A stretch of DNA of 64,000 bases from CALLVY01 sp937899855 (GCA_039820405.1 JBCBQC010000023.1:1-64000), one strand, 5' to 3'. Positions 9,509 to 18,063 are shown, counted from the first letter of the stretch. Numbers and translations: made by a program. Notes: a model not told the origin generated them from the letters alone.

Positions 9509-9912
9509 TGGAATTGTTTTAAAAGATTAAAAGGGAGACGCCTTTGGTCATCTCTCGGTGGTCCACGGACGAGTAAGGTCAAAAGAGCCTCGGAGGCTCG
9601 AATTTGACGATGCGCGAACGGGTACTCCCAGCGGGGAGCGGACCCTTTCATCTTTGAATCCTAAGGTGGAAAAATTTGCAACGTTGCTAGTAAAAAAACC
9701 GAGTTGTTCTAACGGCCGAAACCACTAGTGTTTAATCCAATTTCATATTGAGGTGAGAATCCTATAAGGGAAGTGCTGATGTACAGCGAAAGAGTAGATG
9801 TGCTTTTTTGTATGTGGCTAATGTACAGCGATTTTTTTAGTAATACAAGTACCGCCACCAAAGTATTTATTTTTTCCCAACCGCTTTACCAAAATATTTA
9901 GCTGGGCTTCCG
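9509..9912. other. Intergenic region with two strong hairpins
   Basis: A 404-base gap upstream of the T9SS gene with no convincing gene. It holds one hairpin at 9578-9608 (GTCAAA, GAGCCTC, one base, GAGGCTC, TTTGAC) and another at 9620-9645 (GGGT-CTCCC pairing with GGGAG-ACCC). Both are GC-rich islands that would lie in the 5' leader of the T9SS gene on the reverse strand. The right half is AT-rich. Confidence 0.5.
9779..9831. repeat. Pair of 11-bp direct repeats ATGTACAGCGA
   Basis: ATGTACAGCGA occurs at 9779-9789 and again at 9821-9831, 42 bases apart (four helical turns). The pair lies in the AT-rich half of the intergenic region. It could be a pair of regulator sites. No function is shown. 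Confidence 0.4.
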
Positions 9913-10920
9913 CTACCACAAGTTTACTTCAGCACTCAGGGCAATTCCAAAACGCGCCTCCACCGAAGCAGCAATGGATTGGGACAGTTCGTACAAGTCG
10001 CTACCACTGGCCCCGCCGTAGTTGACCAAGACCAAAGCCTGACGCGCGTGGCTGCCCACCTGCCCAAAGCGCTTGCCCTTCCACCCACACTGCTCGATCA
10101 ACCAAGCCGCCGGCACCTTCACCCGGCCCGTTGCCAAGAGATAGTGCGGGACCTCCGGGCAGCGATCCCGCAGACGTTCAAAACGCTCGGGGTCCAGCTC
10201 GGGGTTTTTAAAAAAGCTTCCCGCATTTCCCAAGTCCGCCGGATCGGGCAACTTGGCCCGACGGATGGCCATCACCGCCTCGCTGACCTCGCGAATCCCG
10301 GGCTCCATAATTTGTTGCGCCGCCAATTGCTCGCGAATCGCACCGTAGCTCGTGTTGACCACGGCCCGCTTGGTCAGGCGCAAGTGTACCCTACTGATAC
10401 AGTAACGCCCCTTGAGCGCCCGTTTAAAAATACTATCGCGATAGCCAAAGACGCAGTCTTCCGCCAAAAAGCTTCGGGTAGCGCCCGTCTGTAAATCAAT
10501 GGCCTCCAAGCGTTCAAACACATCGCGCAGCTCCACCCCGTAAGCCCCGATGTTTTGGATGGGGGCCGCCCCCACCGTCCCGGGAATCAAGCTGAGGTTC
10601 TCAATCCCCCCGTAGCCCCGCTCGATACACCACTGTACCAGCCCGTGCCAGTTTTCGCCCCCACCCGCCGCTACGCTCACCGTATACGCATCCTCCTCCC
10701 CCACCGTAATCCCACCGATCTGGTTGTGAATGACCAAGCCCTTGACGTCACCCCGCAACAGTACATTGCTCCCTCCCCCCAAGATCAACTTGGGATGGGC
10801 CGGATGGGCCAAGGCCTCCCGCAGTTCAACTACACTGCGAACTACCACGAAGTGCTCCGCGCGTACGTCGATGCCAAAAGTATTGAAATCCTTGAGGGAG
10901 AAAAAAGCTTGTACTTGCAT
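9913..10920 (-). CDS. murB: UDP-N-acetylmuramate dehydrogenase MurB
   Basis: MurB is the FAD-dependent reductase that converts UDP-GlcNAc-enolpyruvate to UDP-MurNAc in peptidoglycan synthesis, in the cytoplasm. The 335 residues match the E. coli-type (type I) enzyme: NTFGIDVRA near the N-terminus, LILGGGSNVLL for FAD binding, GGIENLSLIPGTVGAAPIQN, the FGYRDSIFK loop, NAGSFFKNP with the catalytic Ser, and AAWLIEQCGWKGKRFG near the end. It is the last gene of a run on the reverse strand, 37 bases after the small membrane protein and downstream of the ABC exporter, so it is likely co-transcribed with them. Confidence 0.96.
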   Translation of the reverse strand: MQVQAFFSLKDFNTFGIDVRAEHFVVVRSVVELREALAHPAHPKLILGGGSNVLLRGDVKGLVIHNQIGGITVGEEDAYTVSVAAGGGENWHGLVQWCIERGYGGIENLSLIPGTVGAAPIQNIGAYGVELRDVFERLEAIDLQTGATRSFLAEDCVFGYRDSIFKRALKGRYCISRVHLRLTKRAVVNTSYGAIREQLAAQQIMEPGIREVSEAVMAIRRAKLPDPADLGNAGSFFKNPELDPERFERLRDRCPEVPHYLLATGRVKVPAAWLIEQCGWKGKRFGQVGSHARQALVLVNYGGASGSDLYELSQSIAASVEARFGIALSAEVNLW

Positions 10921-10957
10921 GCCGCAATATTACAAAACCGCAGGCGAAAGGGCAGCT

Positions 10958-11482
10958 TTACCAGGCGACAAATTCAAAGCCCCAGAGGCCGTGGCTGATC
11001 GTGATGGGCACGTCGTCACCAGCGACCTTGCTGGGAAAGGGATAATGGGCGTACTGCAAACGCAGGATCCGTGTATTGCGCAGTACGAAAATGCGGTAAC
11101 CATCCGGCGCGGCCGTACTCAACTCCTCCTGCAAACCAAAACGGCTGCCGGTATACGCTTCGATCCGCAGCAACTCCAGGTGTTCGGTCCGCGGCTGTTG
11201 GAACGCCAGCTGGCGATTGGTCCAGCTCAGCAGCAAGGGCATAAACAAAATGCACAGGACCGTGAGCCCCAGAAAAAGTTGCCAGCGTTCGAGCAATTCC
11301 GATCGGTGGCGCCCCAGCCCGTAGCCCAGTCCCCCACCGACTAGGATACCGGCGATTAATGCCGTCCACAAGAGGCGGTTCAGTTCCAGGTTGTTTTGCA
11401 GGTGGGGTACTTCCAGGGTATAAGCCGCAATGAGGCCAAAAATGCCCGTGGCGCTCGCGATGATTTTCCAAGTATCTGCCAT
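10958..11482 (-). CDS. Hypothetical small integral membrane protein
   Basis: A 174-residue protein that I do not recognise. The N-terminal half holds three probable membrane segments (KIIASATGIFGLIAAYTLEV, LLWTALIAGILVGGGLGYGL, FLGLTVLCILFMPLLLSW). The C-terminal half is soluble and ends in TISHGLWGFEFVAW. The ATG at 11482 (MADTWKI) is chosen over an upstream in-frame ATG because the longer version would overlap the ABC transporter gene. It sits 28 bases after the exporter and 37 bases before murB, which suggests an operon. No function is assigned. Confidence 0.7.
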   Translation of the reverse strand: MADTWKIIASATGIFGLIAAYTLEVPHLQNNLELNRLLWTALIAGILVGGGLGYGLGRHRSELLERWQLFLGLTVLCILFMPLLLSWTNRQLAFQQPRTEHLELLRIEAYTGSRFGLQEELSTAAPDGYRIFVLRNTRILRLQYAHYPFPSKVAGDDVPITISHGLWGFEFVAW

Positions 11483-11510
11483 GGATGCTATTGCGGGGTA
11501 AAGGGAAAGG

Positions 11511-13313
11511 TCAGATCGACTCGAATTGTAGCTTCGCCAACCCGCTGTAGGCCCCATCGTCGATGGCGGACAGTTCCTCGTGGGTGCCGCGCTCGATGAT
11601 TTTTCCCTTGTCGATCACGTAGATGCAATCGACCTCGCGGATGGTAGAGAGGCGGTGGGCAATAATGATGGAGGTCCGCCCTTGCATCAGCACGTTGAGG
11701 GCGTCCTGTACCACGCGCTCGGACTCGGCATCGAGGGAAGAGGTGGCCTCATCCAGCAGGAGGATTTCGGGATCGCGCAGGATGGCCCGGGCGATGGCAA
11801 CGCGTTGGCGCTGGCCCCCCGACAATTTGACGCCGCGTTCGCCGACGACGGTATCCAACTGCTCGGGAAAGGATTCGATAAATTCCCAAGAATTGGATTG
11901 CTTGGCCGCCTCGATAACTTCGGCCTCGGTGGCGTTGGGATTGCCGTAGAGGATATTTTCGCGGATGGTTCCGCCAAAGAGCAGGACCTCCTGAGGTACC
12001 ACGGCGATGTTGCGGCGGTACTCGGTGAGGTCGTAGCCAAAGATGCTCTTGCCATCGACGAGGATGTCGCCGGATTCGAGGTCGTAAAATTGTTGAAGGA
12101 GTTGAATGAGGGTCGACTTTCCCGCCCCACTCGGCCCGACCAGGGCTACTTTCTGCCCCGCCTTGATTTCGAGATTCACCCCTTTGAGAATGGGAATGTC
12201 TTCACGGGTAGGGTAACGAAAATGGACGTCGCGGTAGACGATATTTCCCTTGAGCGACCACTGCGAACGGGGCGCCCGCGCTGCGACTTCGCTTTCCATT
12301 TTGAGAATCTCGCGAACGCGTTCGGTAGCGCCGATGGCCCCGAGGATTTGGGAGTAGAAATTCCCCAGCCCGGCAATTGCGCCCCCCAGGATGGCCGTGT
12401 AGGCCACGAAGGATACGAGGTTGCCCACCGTGATGGTTCCCGCCTGCACCATCAGGGCGGCCTGCCAGATGATAAAAAACAGGGCGCCAAAAAGGACGGT
12501 GACGATAAAGACGGCAAAGATGGCCCGACCCCGGGCAAATTTCATGGCCACTCCGACCATCTGGTCGATGGAGCTACCGAAGCGGCGGGTTTCAAACCAT
12601 TCGTTGGTAAAGGATTTGACCGCACTGATGGACTGCATGGTTTCGCTGAGGATGGTATTGGCTTCGGCCAGTTCGGTCTGGCGTTCTTTGGACAGGCGAC
12701 GGATGTAACGGCCGAAGAAGATCGCCCCGATCACGATGACGGGGAAGGTACTCAGCATGATGAGGGTCAGCCAGGGCGTGGTGATGCCGAGGAGGACGAT
12801 GCCCGTCACCAGGATGATGATTTGGCGTAAGAATTCGGCCAGCACGATGGAAAAGGCATCGTAGAGTTTTTCTATGTCGGCCGTGATGCGGCTAACCAGT
12901 TCTCCCACCCGGTTTTTTTCGTAAAAAACGATGGGGAGGGTAATCAGCTTTTCGTAGAGCGCCTTGCGTACGTTGGCGATACCGCTTTCGCTGACTCGGG
13001 CAAAAAGCATTACCCGGGCGTAGGAAACGAAGCCCTGGGTGACCAGTACGACGATCAGCACCAGCCCCATTTGTTGGAGATTCATCCCATTGAAGACATC
13101 CTCTCCCTGGGCGATGTCGATCATCTTACCCATGAGGTAGGGAAAAATCATAAAGACGATACTGGATAGGAACAGCAGAATAAGCCCACCAATGATGGAC
13201 CAGCGGTAGGGGCGGATGTATTCGTAAATGCCCAGCGCCTCCCGCAGCTTTTCGCGCGAAAACTTCTTATTTTCGGGTAGCTCCTCTACCTCCTGATTCC
13301 GATTATTAGCCAT
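11511..13313 (-). CDS. MsbA-like ABC transporter, fused permease and ATPase
   Basis: A 600-residue half-transporter of the exporter type that works as a homodimer in the inner membrane. Six membrane segments lie at about residues 35-330 (IIGGLILLFLSSIVFMIFPY is the first). They are followed by a nucleotide-binding domain with Walker A GPSGAGKST, Q-loop VPQEVLLFGG, signature LSGGQRQR, Walker B ILLLDEATSS and switch His in IIAHRLST. Relatives export lipid A core, other lipids or drugs. The nearby murB and the envelope genes around it would fit a lipid flippase, but the substrate is not shown by sequence. It heads the likely operon exporter - membrane protein - murB. Confidence 0.92.
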   Translation of the reverse strand: MANNRNQEVEELPENKKFSREKLREALGIYEYIRPYRWSIIGGLILLFLSSIVFMIFPYLMGKMIDIAQGEDVFNGMNLQQMGLVLIVVLVTQGFVSYARVMLFARVSESGIANVRKALYEKLITLPIVFYEKNRVGELVSRITADIEKLYDAFSIVLAEFLRQIIILVTGIVLLGITTPWLTLIMLSTFPVIVIGAIFFGRYIRRLSKERQTELAEANTILSETMQSISAVKSFTNEWFETRRFGSSIDQMVGVAMKFARGRAIFAVFIVTVLFGALFFIIWQAALMVQAGTITVGNLVSFVAYTAILGGAIAGLGNFYSQILGAIGATERVREILKMESEVAARAPRSQWSLKGNIVYRDVHFRYPTREDIPILKGVNLEIKAGQKVALVGPSGAGKSTLIQLLQQFYDLESGDILVDGKSIFGYDLTEYRRNIAVVPQEVLLFGGTIRENILYGNPNATEAEVIEAAKQSNSWEFIESFPEQLDTVVGERGVKLSGGQRQRVAIARAILRDPEILLLDEATSSLDAESERVVQDALNVLMQGRTSIIIAHRLSTIREVDCIYVIDKGKIIERGTHEELSAIDDGAYSGLAKLQFESI

Positions 13314-13353
13314 AGCGATCCTTCTGAGTACTTGGATGGAACAAGTCCAATGA

Positions 13354-13361
13354 CAAAATTA
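13354..13361 (-). promoter_or_regulatory. -7 box upstream of the ABC exporter
   Basis: The reverse strand reads TAATTTTG, matching TAnnTTTG, and would start transcription near 13347, giving a leader of about 34 bases. The nearest TTG lies 25 bases upstream, a little far. Confidence 0.4.
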
Positions 13362-13391
13362 GTCATATTTACCCGTTTTTGACGGCCAAAC

Positions 13392-15413
13392 CTAACTCAC
13401 TTTGTCCGCCGAGGGTAATATTTTCACCCCGAGTTCCCGGACGATTCCACGGGCAACGTGGTAGGCCAGGGCCTGAATCGACAGCATGGGGTTGGCGCCC
13501 GAAGCACTGGGAAAGGCACTGGCGTCGGCGACGTAGAGCTTTGGTACCTCGCGGGTTTCGCCATTAGGACGGAGGGGGTGGTCCCGATCGGAGCCCCCCA
13601 TTCGGCAGGTGCCCATTTGGTGCGCACTGAACAGGCCATAGTGATTGAGCGTCCAGGGCAGTCGGGGGATTTGGGCGACGAAACGTTCGAAGTCCTCGTC
13701 GGTTCCACCGGAAAAATATAGGGGTTGGTTGTGCAGGATACCGATGCGCTGCGCTCCCGCCGCCCGGTGGATCCGACAGGCCTCCTGCATGCCCCGGATG
13801 AGGTGCTGGCGATCGTAATCCGACAAGCGGTAATGGATTTGGGCCTCCCCTTTTTTATCGAGTCGGATCTCGCCGCCGTGCTTATCGCGGGTCAGTACGA
13901 TAAAGGTGCCCATCTGGGCTACCCGTAGCATCTCTTCCTTGTAGGCTTCGCCCGACTCCCAGCTCGTGGCGGCCGCCATGAGGCCCGGATGAACGGGCGG
14001 GGTTTCGAGCTTACAGCCCCAATTGCCATCGAGACGGGTAAATTCATCGCAGACCGCCGACATCATCGGACCGTACCAGGCTTCGACCGGGTGGTCGTAG
14101 TGGGCGGCGACCGCCACGGTGGGGTGTAGGTACAAATTGCGACCGATCTCGCGGTGCTGGAGTCCACTGCGTCGCAGCAGGGCCGGGCTGTGGATCGAAC
14201 CCGCGGCTACTACCACCCGTTTCGCCCGGATCCGCAGCTGGTGATTGCCGTGGCGCGCCAGTATTCCGGTGGCTACGCCATTTTCAATCCACACCTTTTC
14301 CACTTCGGTTTCCGTCATGATTTGTGCCCCCTGCGCGAGCGCATCGCGTAGGAAGGTCTCTACCGAACCCTGCTTGCTGCCATTGGCATCCCCGAGTGGG
14401 GAAAAGCCCTGATCGCGCCAGAATTGTTCGGGATCGAGCCCCGGGCGGGCCTTCATATTGCGGGGAATGTCCTTGACCCGGTAGCCCAGGCGTTCGGCCC
14501 CTTCGTAGAGGGCGGCATTTTGCGGGTTGTGGCGGAGCAGCTCCGTCGTCACGGCATTGCGCCTTTCCACAAAATCGAAGCCCTCCTGATAATCGGGATG
14601 AAGGAAATGGGGATTGCCGTGTTCTTCGGCCCACTCGCGCAGTACGTAGTCGGGCGTGCGAAAGGCCCCCGCCCAGTTGACGGTCGTTCCCCCGCCCAGG
14701 CAATTGCCCGCCAGGACGGTCACGCCACCGTCTACCGAGGTGAGCAAGCCTTTGCCTTCGTAGAGGGTATTGATCATCTCCATCTCCCGCTGGTTGTACT
14801 CCCGGTGCCGGCGGTAAACGCCCTTTTCCACGATGATGACCCGCTGACCCGCCGCCGCCAGAACGGCCGCCGCCACGCCCCCACCAGCGCCACTGCCGAC
14901 GATCACCACATCCGCCGTCCATTCCTTTCGCCGAGTCGGATCAGTGATCTCCAGATCGGGATAAACGGAGGTATCGGACGGAGAAAGCGGGGTATAGGAC
15001 AAGCGTTTCCAGTTGGGATTGGGGCCCGTGGGGAGATGGTCGCCATAGTAATACAGTCCCACCAGTTTCTTGAGGGCATTGAAGCCCTTGCGCAAGTCGG
15101 CGATAGGATGACGGGACCATTTTTGGAGGAGGGTCTGCCGCTGTTCGGGGCGCAGGTTTTGGATGCCTTTGAGGGGCCCCCACCAGGTCAGTCCGACCAG
15201 GGGGCTGGCCAGCACCGCCAGCACCTGCTCCATCTCCTTGCGGTCGCGATCGGACAGTTGGCCCACCACTTCGATGATCCGGTCGGCGGTCCCCAGGTCG
15301 CGGGGGGAACGGGCCCAGTAGGCATCGGGATCATCGGGTCGTTGTAGGGGCGGGACAATTGTTTGGCAGACGGCCTCGAGCGCGGCGCGTTGGCGCGGAG
15401 AAAGCTTTAGCAT
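13392..15413 (-). CDS. GMC family FAD-dependent oxidoreductase (long-chain alcohol oxidase-like)
   Basis: A 673-residue flavoenzyme. The first 130 residues are a helical region (LSPRQRAALEAVCQTIVPPL) of the type found in front of the flavin domain in long-chain fatty-alcohol oxidases. The Rossmann FAD motif VVIVGSGAGGGVAAAVLAAA follows, then TVNWAGAFRTP, the substrate region, and the C-terminal GMC signature HQMGTCRMGG with PSASGANPMLSIQALA. The predicted reaction is oxidation of an alcohol to an aldehyde. The true substrate cannot be told. The ATG at 15413 (MLKLSPRQ) is preferred to one 45 bases upstream. It is divergent from the DinB-like gene and 78 bases upstream of the ABC exporter. Confidence 0.88.
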   Translation of the reverse strand: MLKLSPRQRAALEAVCQTIVPPLQRPDDPDAYWARSPRDLGTADRIIEVVGQLSDRDRKEMEQVLAVLASPLVGLTWWGPLKGIQNLRPEQRQTLLQKWSRHPIADLRKGFNALKKLVGLYYYGDHLPTGPNPNWKRLSYTPLSPSDTSVYPDLEITDPTRRKEWTADVVIVGSGAGGGVAAAVLAAAGQRVIIVEKGVYRRHREYNQREMEMINTLYEGKGLLTSVDGGVTVLAGNCLGGGTTVNWAGAFRTPDYVLREWAEEHGNPHFLHPDYQEGFDFVERRNAVTTELLRHNPQNAALYEGAERLGYRVKDIPRNMKARPGLDPEQFWRDQGFSPLGDANGSKQGSVETFLRDALAQGAQIMTETEVEKVWIENGVATGILARHGNHQLRIRAKRVVVAAGSIHSPALLRRSGLQHREIGRNLYLHPTVAVAAHYDHPVEAWYGPMMSAVCDEFTRLDGNWGCKLETPPVHPGLMAAATSWESGEAYKEEMLRVAQMGTFIVLTRDKHGGEIRLDKKGEAQIHYRLSDYDRQHLIRGMQEACRIHRAAGAQRIGILHNQPLYFSGGTDEDFERFVAQIPRLPWTLNHYGLFSAHQMGTCRMGGSDRDHPLRPNGETREVPKLYVADASAFPSASGANPMLSIQALAYHVARGIVRELGVKILPSADKVS

Positions 15414-15564
15414 GAGTCGATTGGATTTGAGACCTTCAAGATAACGAAATCGGGGCACAATTCACAGCCCCTAGCGCTACCGAACGCGAAAATGTGGCGA
15501 CCAGGTACCCACGAGTACTCCCATCCAAAAAATGACTACATTGCGCCAGCAAATCTTCCGATTC

Positions 15565-16095
15565 ATGACTGACGCCCTCCGTTTCCCCATCGGGAAATTT
15601 ACCGCCCCCGCCCTCGTCGGCGCGACCGAATTGCGGGACTACCGCGAACGCATCCGCTCCTATCCCGACCGGCTGCGGAGACGGGTGGCCCACTGGAGCG
15701 ATACCCAGCTAGACCACCCCTACCGCCCGGGCGGCTGGACCGTCCGCCAACTGGTACACCACCTAGCCGACAGTCACCTCAATTCCTACCTGCGCTTCAA
15801 GCTTGCCCTGACGGAGGAGCGCCCCACGATCCGCCCCTACCACGAAGACCGCTGGGCCCAACTCCCCGATAGCCAACTGCCCATCGGCGTTTCGCTCGAC
15901 TTGCTGACCGCCCTCCATCACCGGTGGGTCACCCTCCTCGATACCTTTGGGGCGGAGGACCTGATCCGCGTCTTTGTCCATCCCGCCGACGGGAAAGCCT
16001 ACCGCCTGGACGAAGCGATGGGGCTGTACGCCTGGCACGGCGATCACCACCTGGCCCACATCGAGGGCCTGGCCCAACGCCAGGCCTGGACCTAA
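15565..16095 (+). CDS. BstA/YfiT-like bacillithiol transferase (DinB superfamily)
   Basis: A 176-residue four-helix-bundle protein of the YfiT group of the DinB superfamily. Members are metal-dependent thiol S-transferases, and the B. subtilis homologue transfers bacillithiol onto toxic electrophiles. The family start (LRFPIGKF), GGWTVRQLVHHLADSH with the first metal-binding His, and WHGDHHLAHI with the C-terminal His pair are all present. The ATG at 15565 is chosen over one 33 bases upstream because family members begin a few residues before the YPIGKF-like motif. It is convergent with the NTF2-fold gene, 13 bases apart, and divergent from the GMC oxidoreductase. A detoxification role is inferred from the family. 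Confidence 0.88.
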   Translation: MTDALRFPIGKFTAPALVGATELRDYRERIRSYPDRLRRRVAHWSDTQLDHPYRPGGWTVRQLVHHLADSHLNSYLRFKLALTEERPTIRPYHEDRWAQLPDSQLPIGVSLDLLTALHHRWVTLLDTFGAEDLIRVFVHPADGKAYRLDEAMGLYAWHGDHHLAHIEGLAQRQAWT

Positions 16096-16108
16096 AGCGA
16101 ATCCGTCG

Positions 16109-16537
16109 CTACTGCTCCGGCTTAGGATGCACTCGGCGGTGAAAAATCTTACTGACGATTTTCCATTCTCCATCCAATTTCAGCAAATTCATATAATCGA
16201 TAAAGGAAAAACCTTCGTAGTCGATCACCACCTGAGCATTGGCGGCCGTTCCCATGACGTTGATGTAGGCAATCCGGGTCTGGCGATTGGATTTGGGGCC
16301 GGGCTTCATCCGCGACTCAAAGAATTCCAGGGCGTTGACCTCCATGGGCTTTTCCCCACCGGCCCGCATGACGGCCGATTCGTCAAAGGCCTTGCGAAGG
16401 GTCTCGAAATCGTTGTTGGTTCCCCCGTCCAGGTAATAATGGAGGGTCCTCTCGATCTGAGCGTAATCGGAGTCTTGGGCCCCGGAAGAGGCTGCCGAGA
16501 ACAGTAAAACAAGCAGTACAAAAAGGGTATTTTTCAT
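16109..16537 (-). CDS. Secreted NTF2-fold (lumazine-binding-like) protein
   Basis: A 142-residue protein with a signal peptide (LFVLLVLLFSAASSGAQ). It resembles the putative lumazine-binding subgroup of the NTF2/SnoaL superfamily: IERTLHYYLDGGTNNDFETL at the start of the fold, FFESRM in the middle, then VVIDYEGFSFIDYMNLLKLD and GEWKIVSKIFHRR at the end. Such proteins are small cone-shaped ligand binders or stabilising partners. No catalytic residues can be named. It stands alone on the reverse strand behind a 386-base intergenic region with hairpins. Confidence 0.8.
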   Translation of the reverse strand: MKNTLFVLLVLLFSAASSGAQDSDYAQIERTLHYYLDGGTNNDFETLRKAFDESAVMRAGGEKPMEVNALEFFESRMKPGPKSNRQTRIAYINVMGTAANAQVVIDYEGFSFIDYMNLLKLDGEWKIVSKIFHRRVHPKPEQ

Positions 16538-16695
16538 CTTATGATCTTTTATGAGATGTGTTAAAATTTAAAAGTTGTAATTTTTTTCAAAAAAAATTTC
16601 CTTGATTTTTCGAGGCTTCTGGCTCTTCTTATTATATATTTTTGCATATATCTTATGGAATTAGCTCTTAAAAAGCGTCTATATATCGTGATTCT

Positions 16696-16841
16696 CCTGA
16701 TTCTAGGTGATGGAGCGTCCTTTTTTATTCCACCACCAGAATCAGGGATTCTGGGTTTGGGTAGCGGAGCTATGCGGTAGCGTAGGGTCCGCAAAGGGGT
16801 GCGGCAAACGGTCGTGCCTTGAGGGTGGGCCCACCCCAAGC
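16696..16841. repeat. Hairpin cluster in the 386-base gap 16538-16923
   Basis: Three inverted repeats lie in a row. The first is a 17-pair hairpin at 16696-16746 (CCTGATTCT/AGAATCAGG plus GGTGATGG/CCACCACC). Its one mismatch becomes a G-U pair if the reverse strand is transcribed. The second is a short CCGCA/TGCGG hairpin at 16789-16804. The third is the palindrome GGGTGGGCCCACCC at 16823-16836, extended by CTTG/CAAG across a bulged base. Flanks at 16538-16690 are very AT-rich. The short open frames here look spurious. The cluster could be a repetitive extragenic element or a structured leader. Confidence 0.5.
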
Positions 16842-16923
16842 CCCAAATTACGTCTCCGCCCCAAAATTGGTTCTCTCCGAACTTCTCATTTAACAGGCTG
16901 TCTCCCCCCTCACTGCCACTCCC

Positions 16924-18063
16924 TCAACGACCTCCCCGCAACCCCCGCAGCACCTCCACCACCGCCGCCATCTCCTCCTCCCGGCCCATCGTCATCCGAC
17001 ACCACTGCGGCTGGTCCCGTGGAAAGGGACGACAGACGATCCCCGCCGCTTCAAAGGCATCCCCCAAATCCGCCCCTCCCTGGATAAAGGGGTCCACCGC
17101 AAAGAGCACAAAGCTCGTTTGGGAAGGCGTGTGGGGGATGCCCCACTTCCGCAGTTGGGCGCAAAATTGGGCATTGGCCGCAGCGGTTTGGGTCCGGGTC
17201 AGGTCCTGAAAATTCGTGTCCTCCAGGCTGGCCAGGGCCGCGGCCAGGCTGCTCGCACTCACCGATAGTTCGTAGGTGCTGTAGCGGCGGAGCACCTCAA
17301 TGGTGGATGCGTGCGCCAGTAAATAGCCAATCCGCATCCCCGCACAGCACCTACGAACTATCGAAAAGGTCCGCGACACCATCAACTGGGGATGGTCCCG
17401 CACCAAACGCGCCATACTCTGCTGGGTGCCATTGGGTAGGTACTCGATGTAGGCCTCATCGATCAGCAGGTGTTGCCGGGGCGATTGCTTTTTACAAAAG
17501 TCCCGCAACTGGTCGGTCGGTAGGGTCGTTCCGGTGGGGTTGTTGGGATTGACGAGGTAGACCAAATCAACCGGATCGCGTAGGGCCCGCTCCATCCCTT
17601 CCAGGTCAAAACGCTGGTCGCCATCGAGCACGACTTTTTGCCAGGTGCCCCCCAGGTGTTCTACGTAGCGCGGCAGGGCCCGGTAGGTCAGGTCGGCCGA
17701 TAGGATTTGGGCTTTTTGCCGACCCAAATGCGTCCCCAGGTGGTATAAAATTTCTAGGGAGCCCGCCCCGAGTAGGACGTTTTCCGACCCCAGCCCTTCG
17801 CGTTCGGCAATGGCCTGTTTTAGGCGATCGCGGAGGGCGTGCTGGTAGCGATTGCCCCTGGACAGGGCTTCGACGATGGCCAATTTGGCCTTTTCCGAAG
17901 GACCGTAAGGGTTTTCGTTGGCGTTCAAGCGAATGGGCTCCGCCGCCTCGGGCTCGAAAGGAGCGAGGGGGCGGGGTCGGTTGGGGGTCCAGGCACCAAA
18001 GGGCAGGGCTAGGGTGGCCAGGGCACCGGATTGTAACCACTGGCGACGCGAGAGGGATGACAT
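16924..18063 (-). CDS. HisC-like PLP-dependent aminotransferase with Tat signal; active-site lysine motif replaced
   Basis: A 379-residue class I/II aminotransferase most like histidinol-phosphate aminotransferases. A twin-arginine signal (SRRQWLQSGALATLALPFG) suggests periplasmic export. The PLP fold is clear: RLNANENPYGPS, LGAGSLEILYHLG, LVYLVNPNNPTGT, HLLIDEAYIEYLP. The PLP-lysine segment, normally SRTFSK-x-YGLAG-x-RIGY, here reads SRTFS-IVRRCC-AGMRIGY. The lysine position (about residue 235) is Ile and one codon has been gained. The 18 changed bases belong to a 20-bp exact reverse complement of sequence 61 bases away in the same gene. The ATG at 18063 begins the Tat signal and excludes an implausible upstream extension. 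As sequenced, the enzyme should be inactive. Confidence 0.85.
   Translation of the reverse strand: MSSLSRRQWLQSGALATLALPFGAWTPNRPRPLAPFEPEAAEPIRLNANENPYGPSEKAKLAIVEALSRGNRYQHALRDRLKQAIAEREGLGSENVLLGAGSLEILYHLGTHLGRQKAQILSADLTYRALPRYVEHLGGTWQKVVLDGDQRFDLEGMERALRDPVDLVYLVNPNNPTGTTLPTDQLRDFCKKQSPRQHLLIDEAYIEYLPNGTQQSMARLVRDHPQLMVSRTFSIVRRCCAGMRIGYLLAHASTIEVLRRYSTYELSVSASSLAAALASLEDTNFQDLTRTQTAAANAQFCAQLRKWGIPHTPSQTSFVLFAVDPFIQGGADLGDAFEAAGIVCRPFPRDQPQWCRMTMGREEEMAAVVEVLRGLRGGR
17263..17363. repeat. Perfect 20-bp inverted repeat inside the aminotransferase gene
   Basis: Bases 17263-17282 and 17344-17363 are exact reverse complements over 20 bp, separated by 61 bases. The first copy encodes the ordinary-looking STYELS segment. 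The second sits where the PLP-lysine motif should be, so it looks like the derived copy. Confidence 0.95.

Noticed and set aside
16561..16839. 92-codon reverse-strand frame and overlapping plus-strand frame in the hairpin region
   Set aside because: The composition is unlike the neighbouring genes, there is no domain, and the frame crosses the inverted repeats. Treated as spurious.
17263..17363. Possible invertible DNA switch between the 20-bp inverted repeats in the aminotransferase gene
   Set aside because: Both orientations of the 61-base spacer happen to be open, but neither restores the active-site lysine, and no recombinase gene is nearby. A templated mutation fits better.
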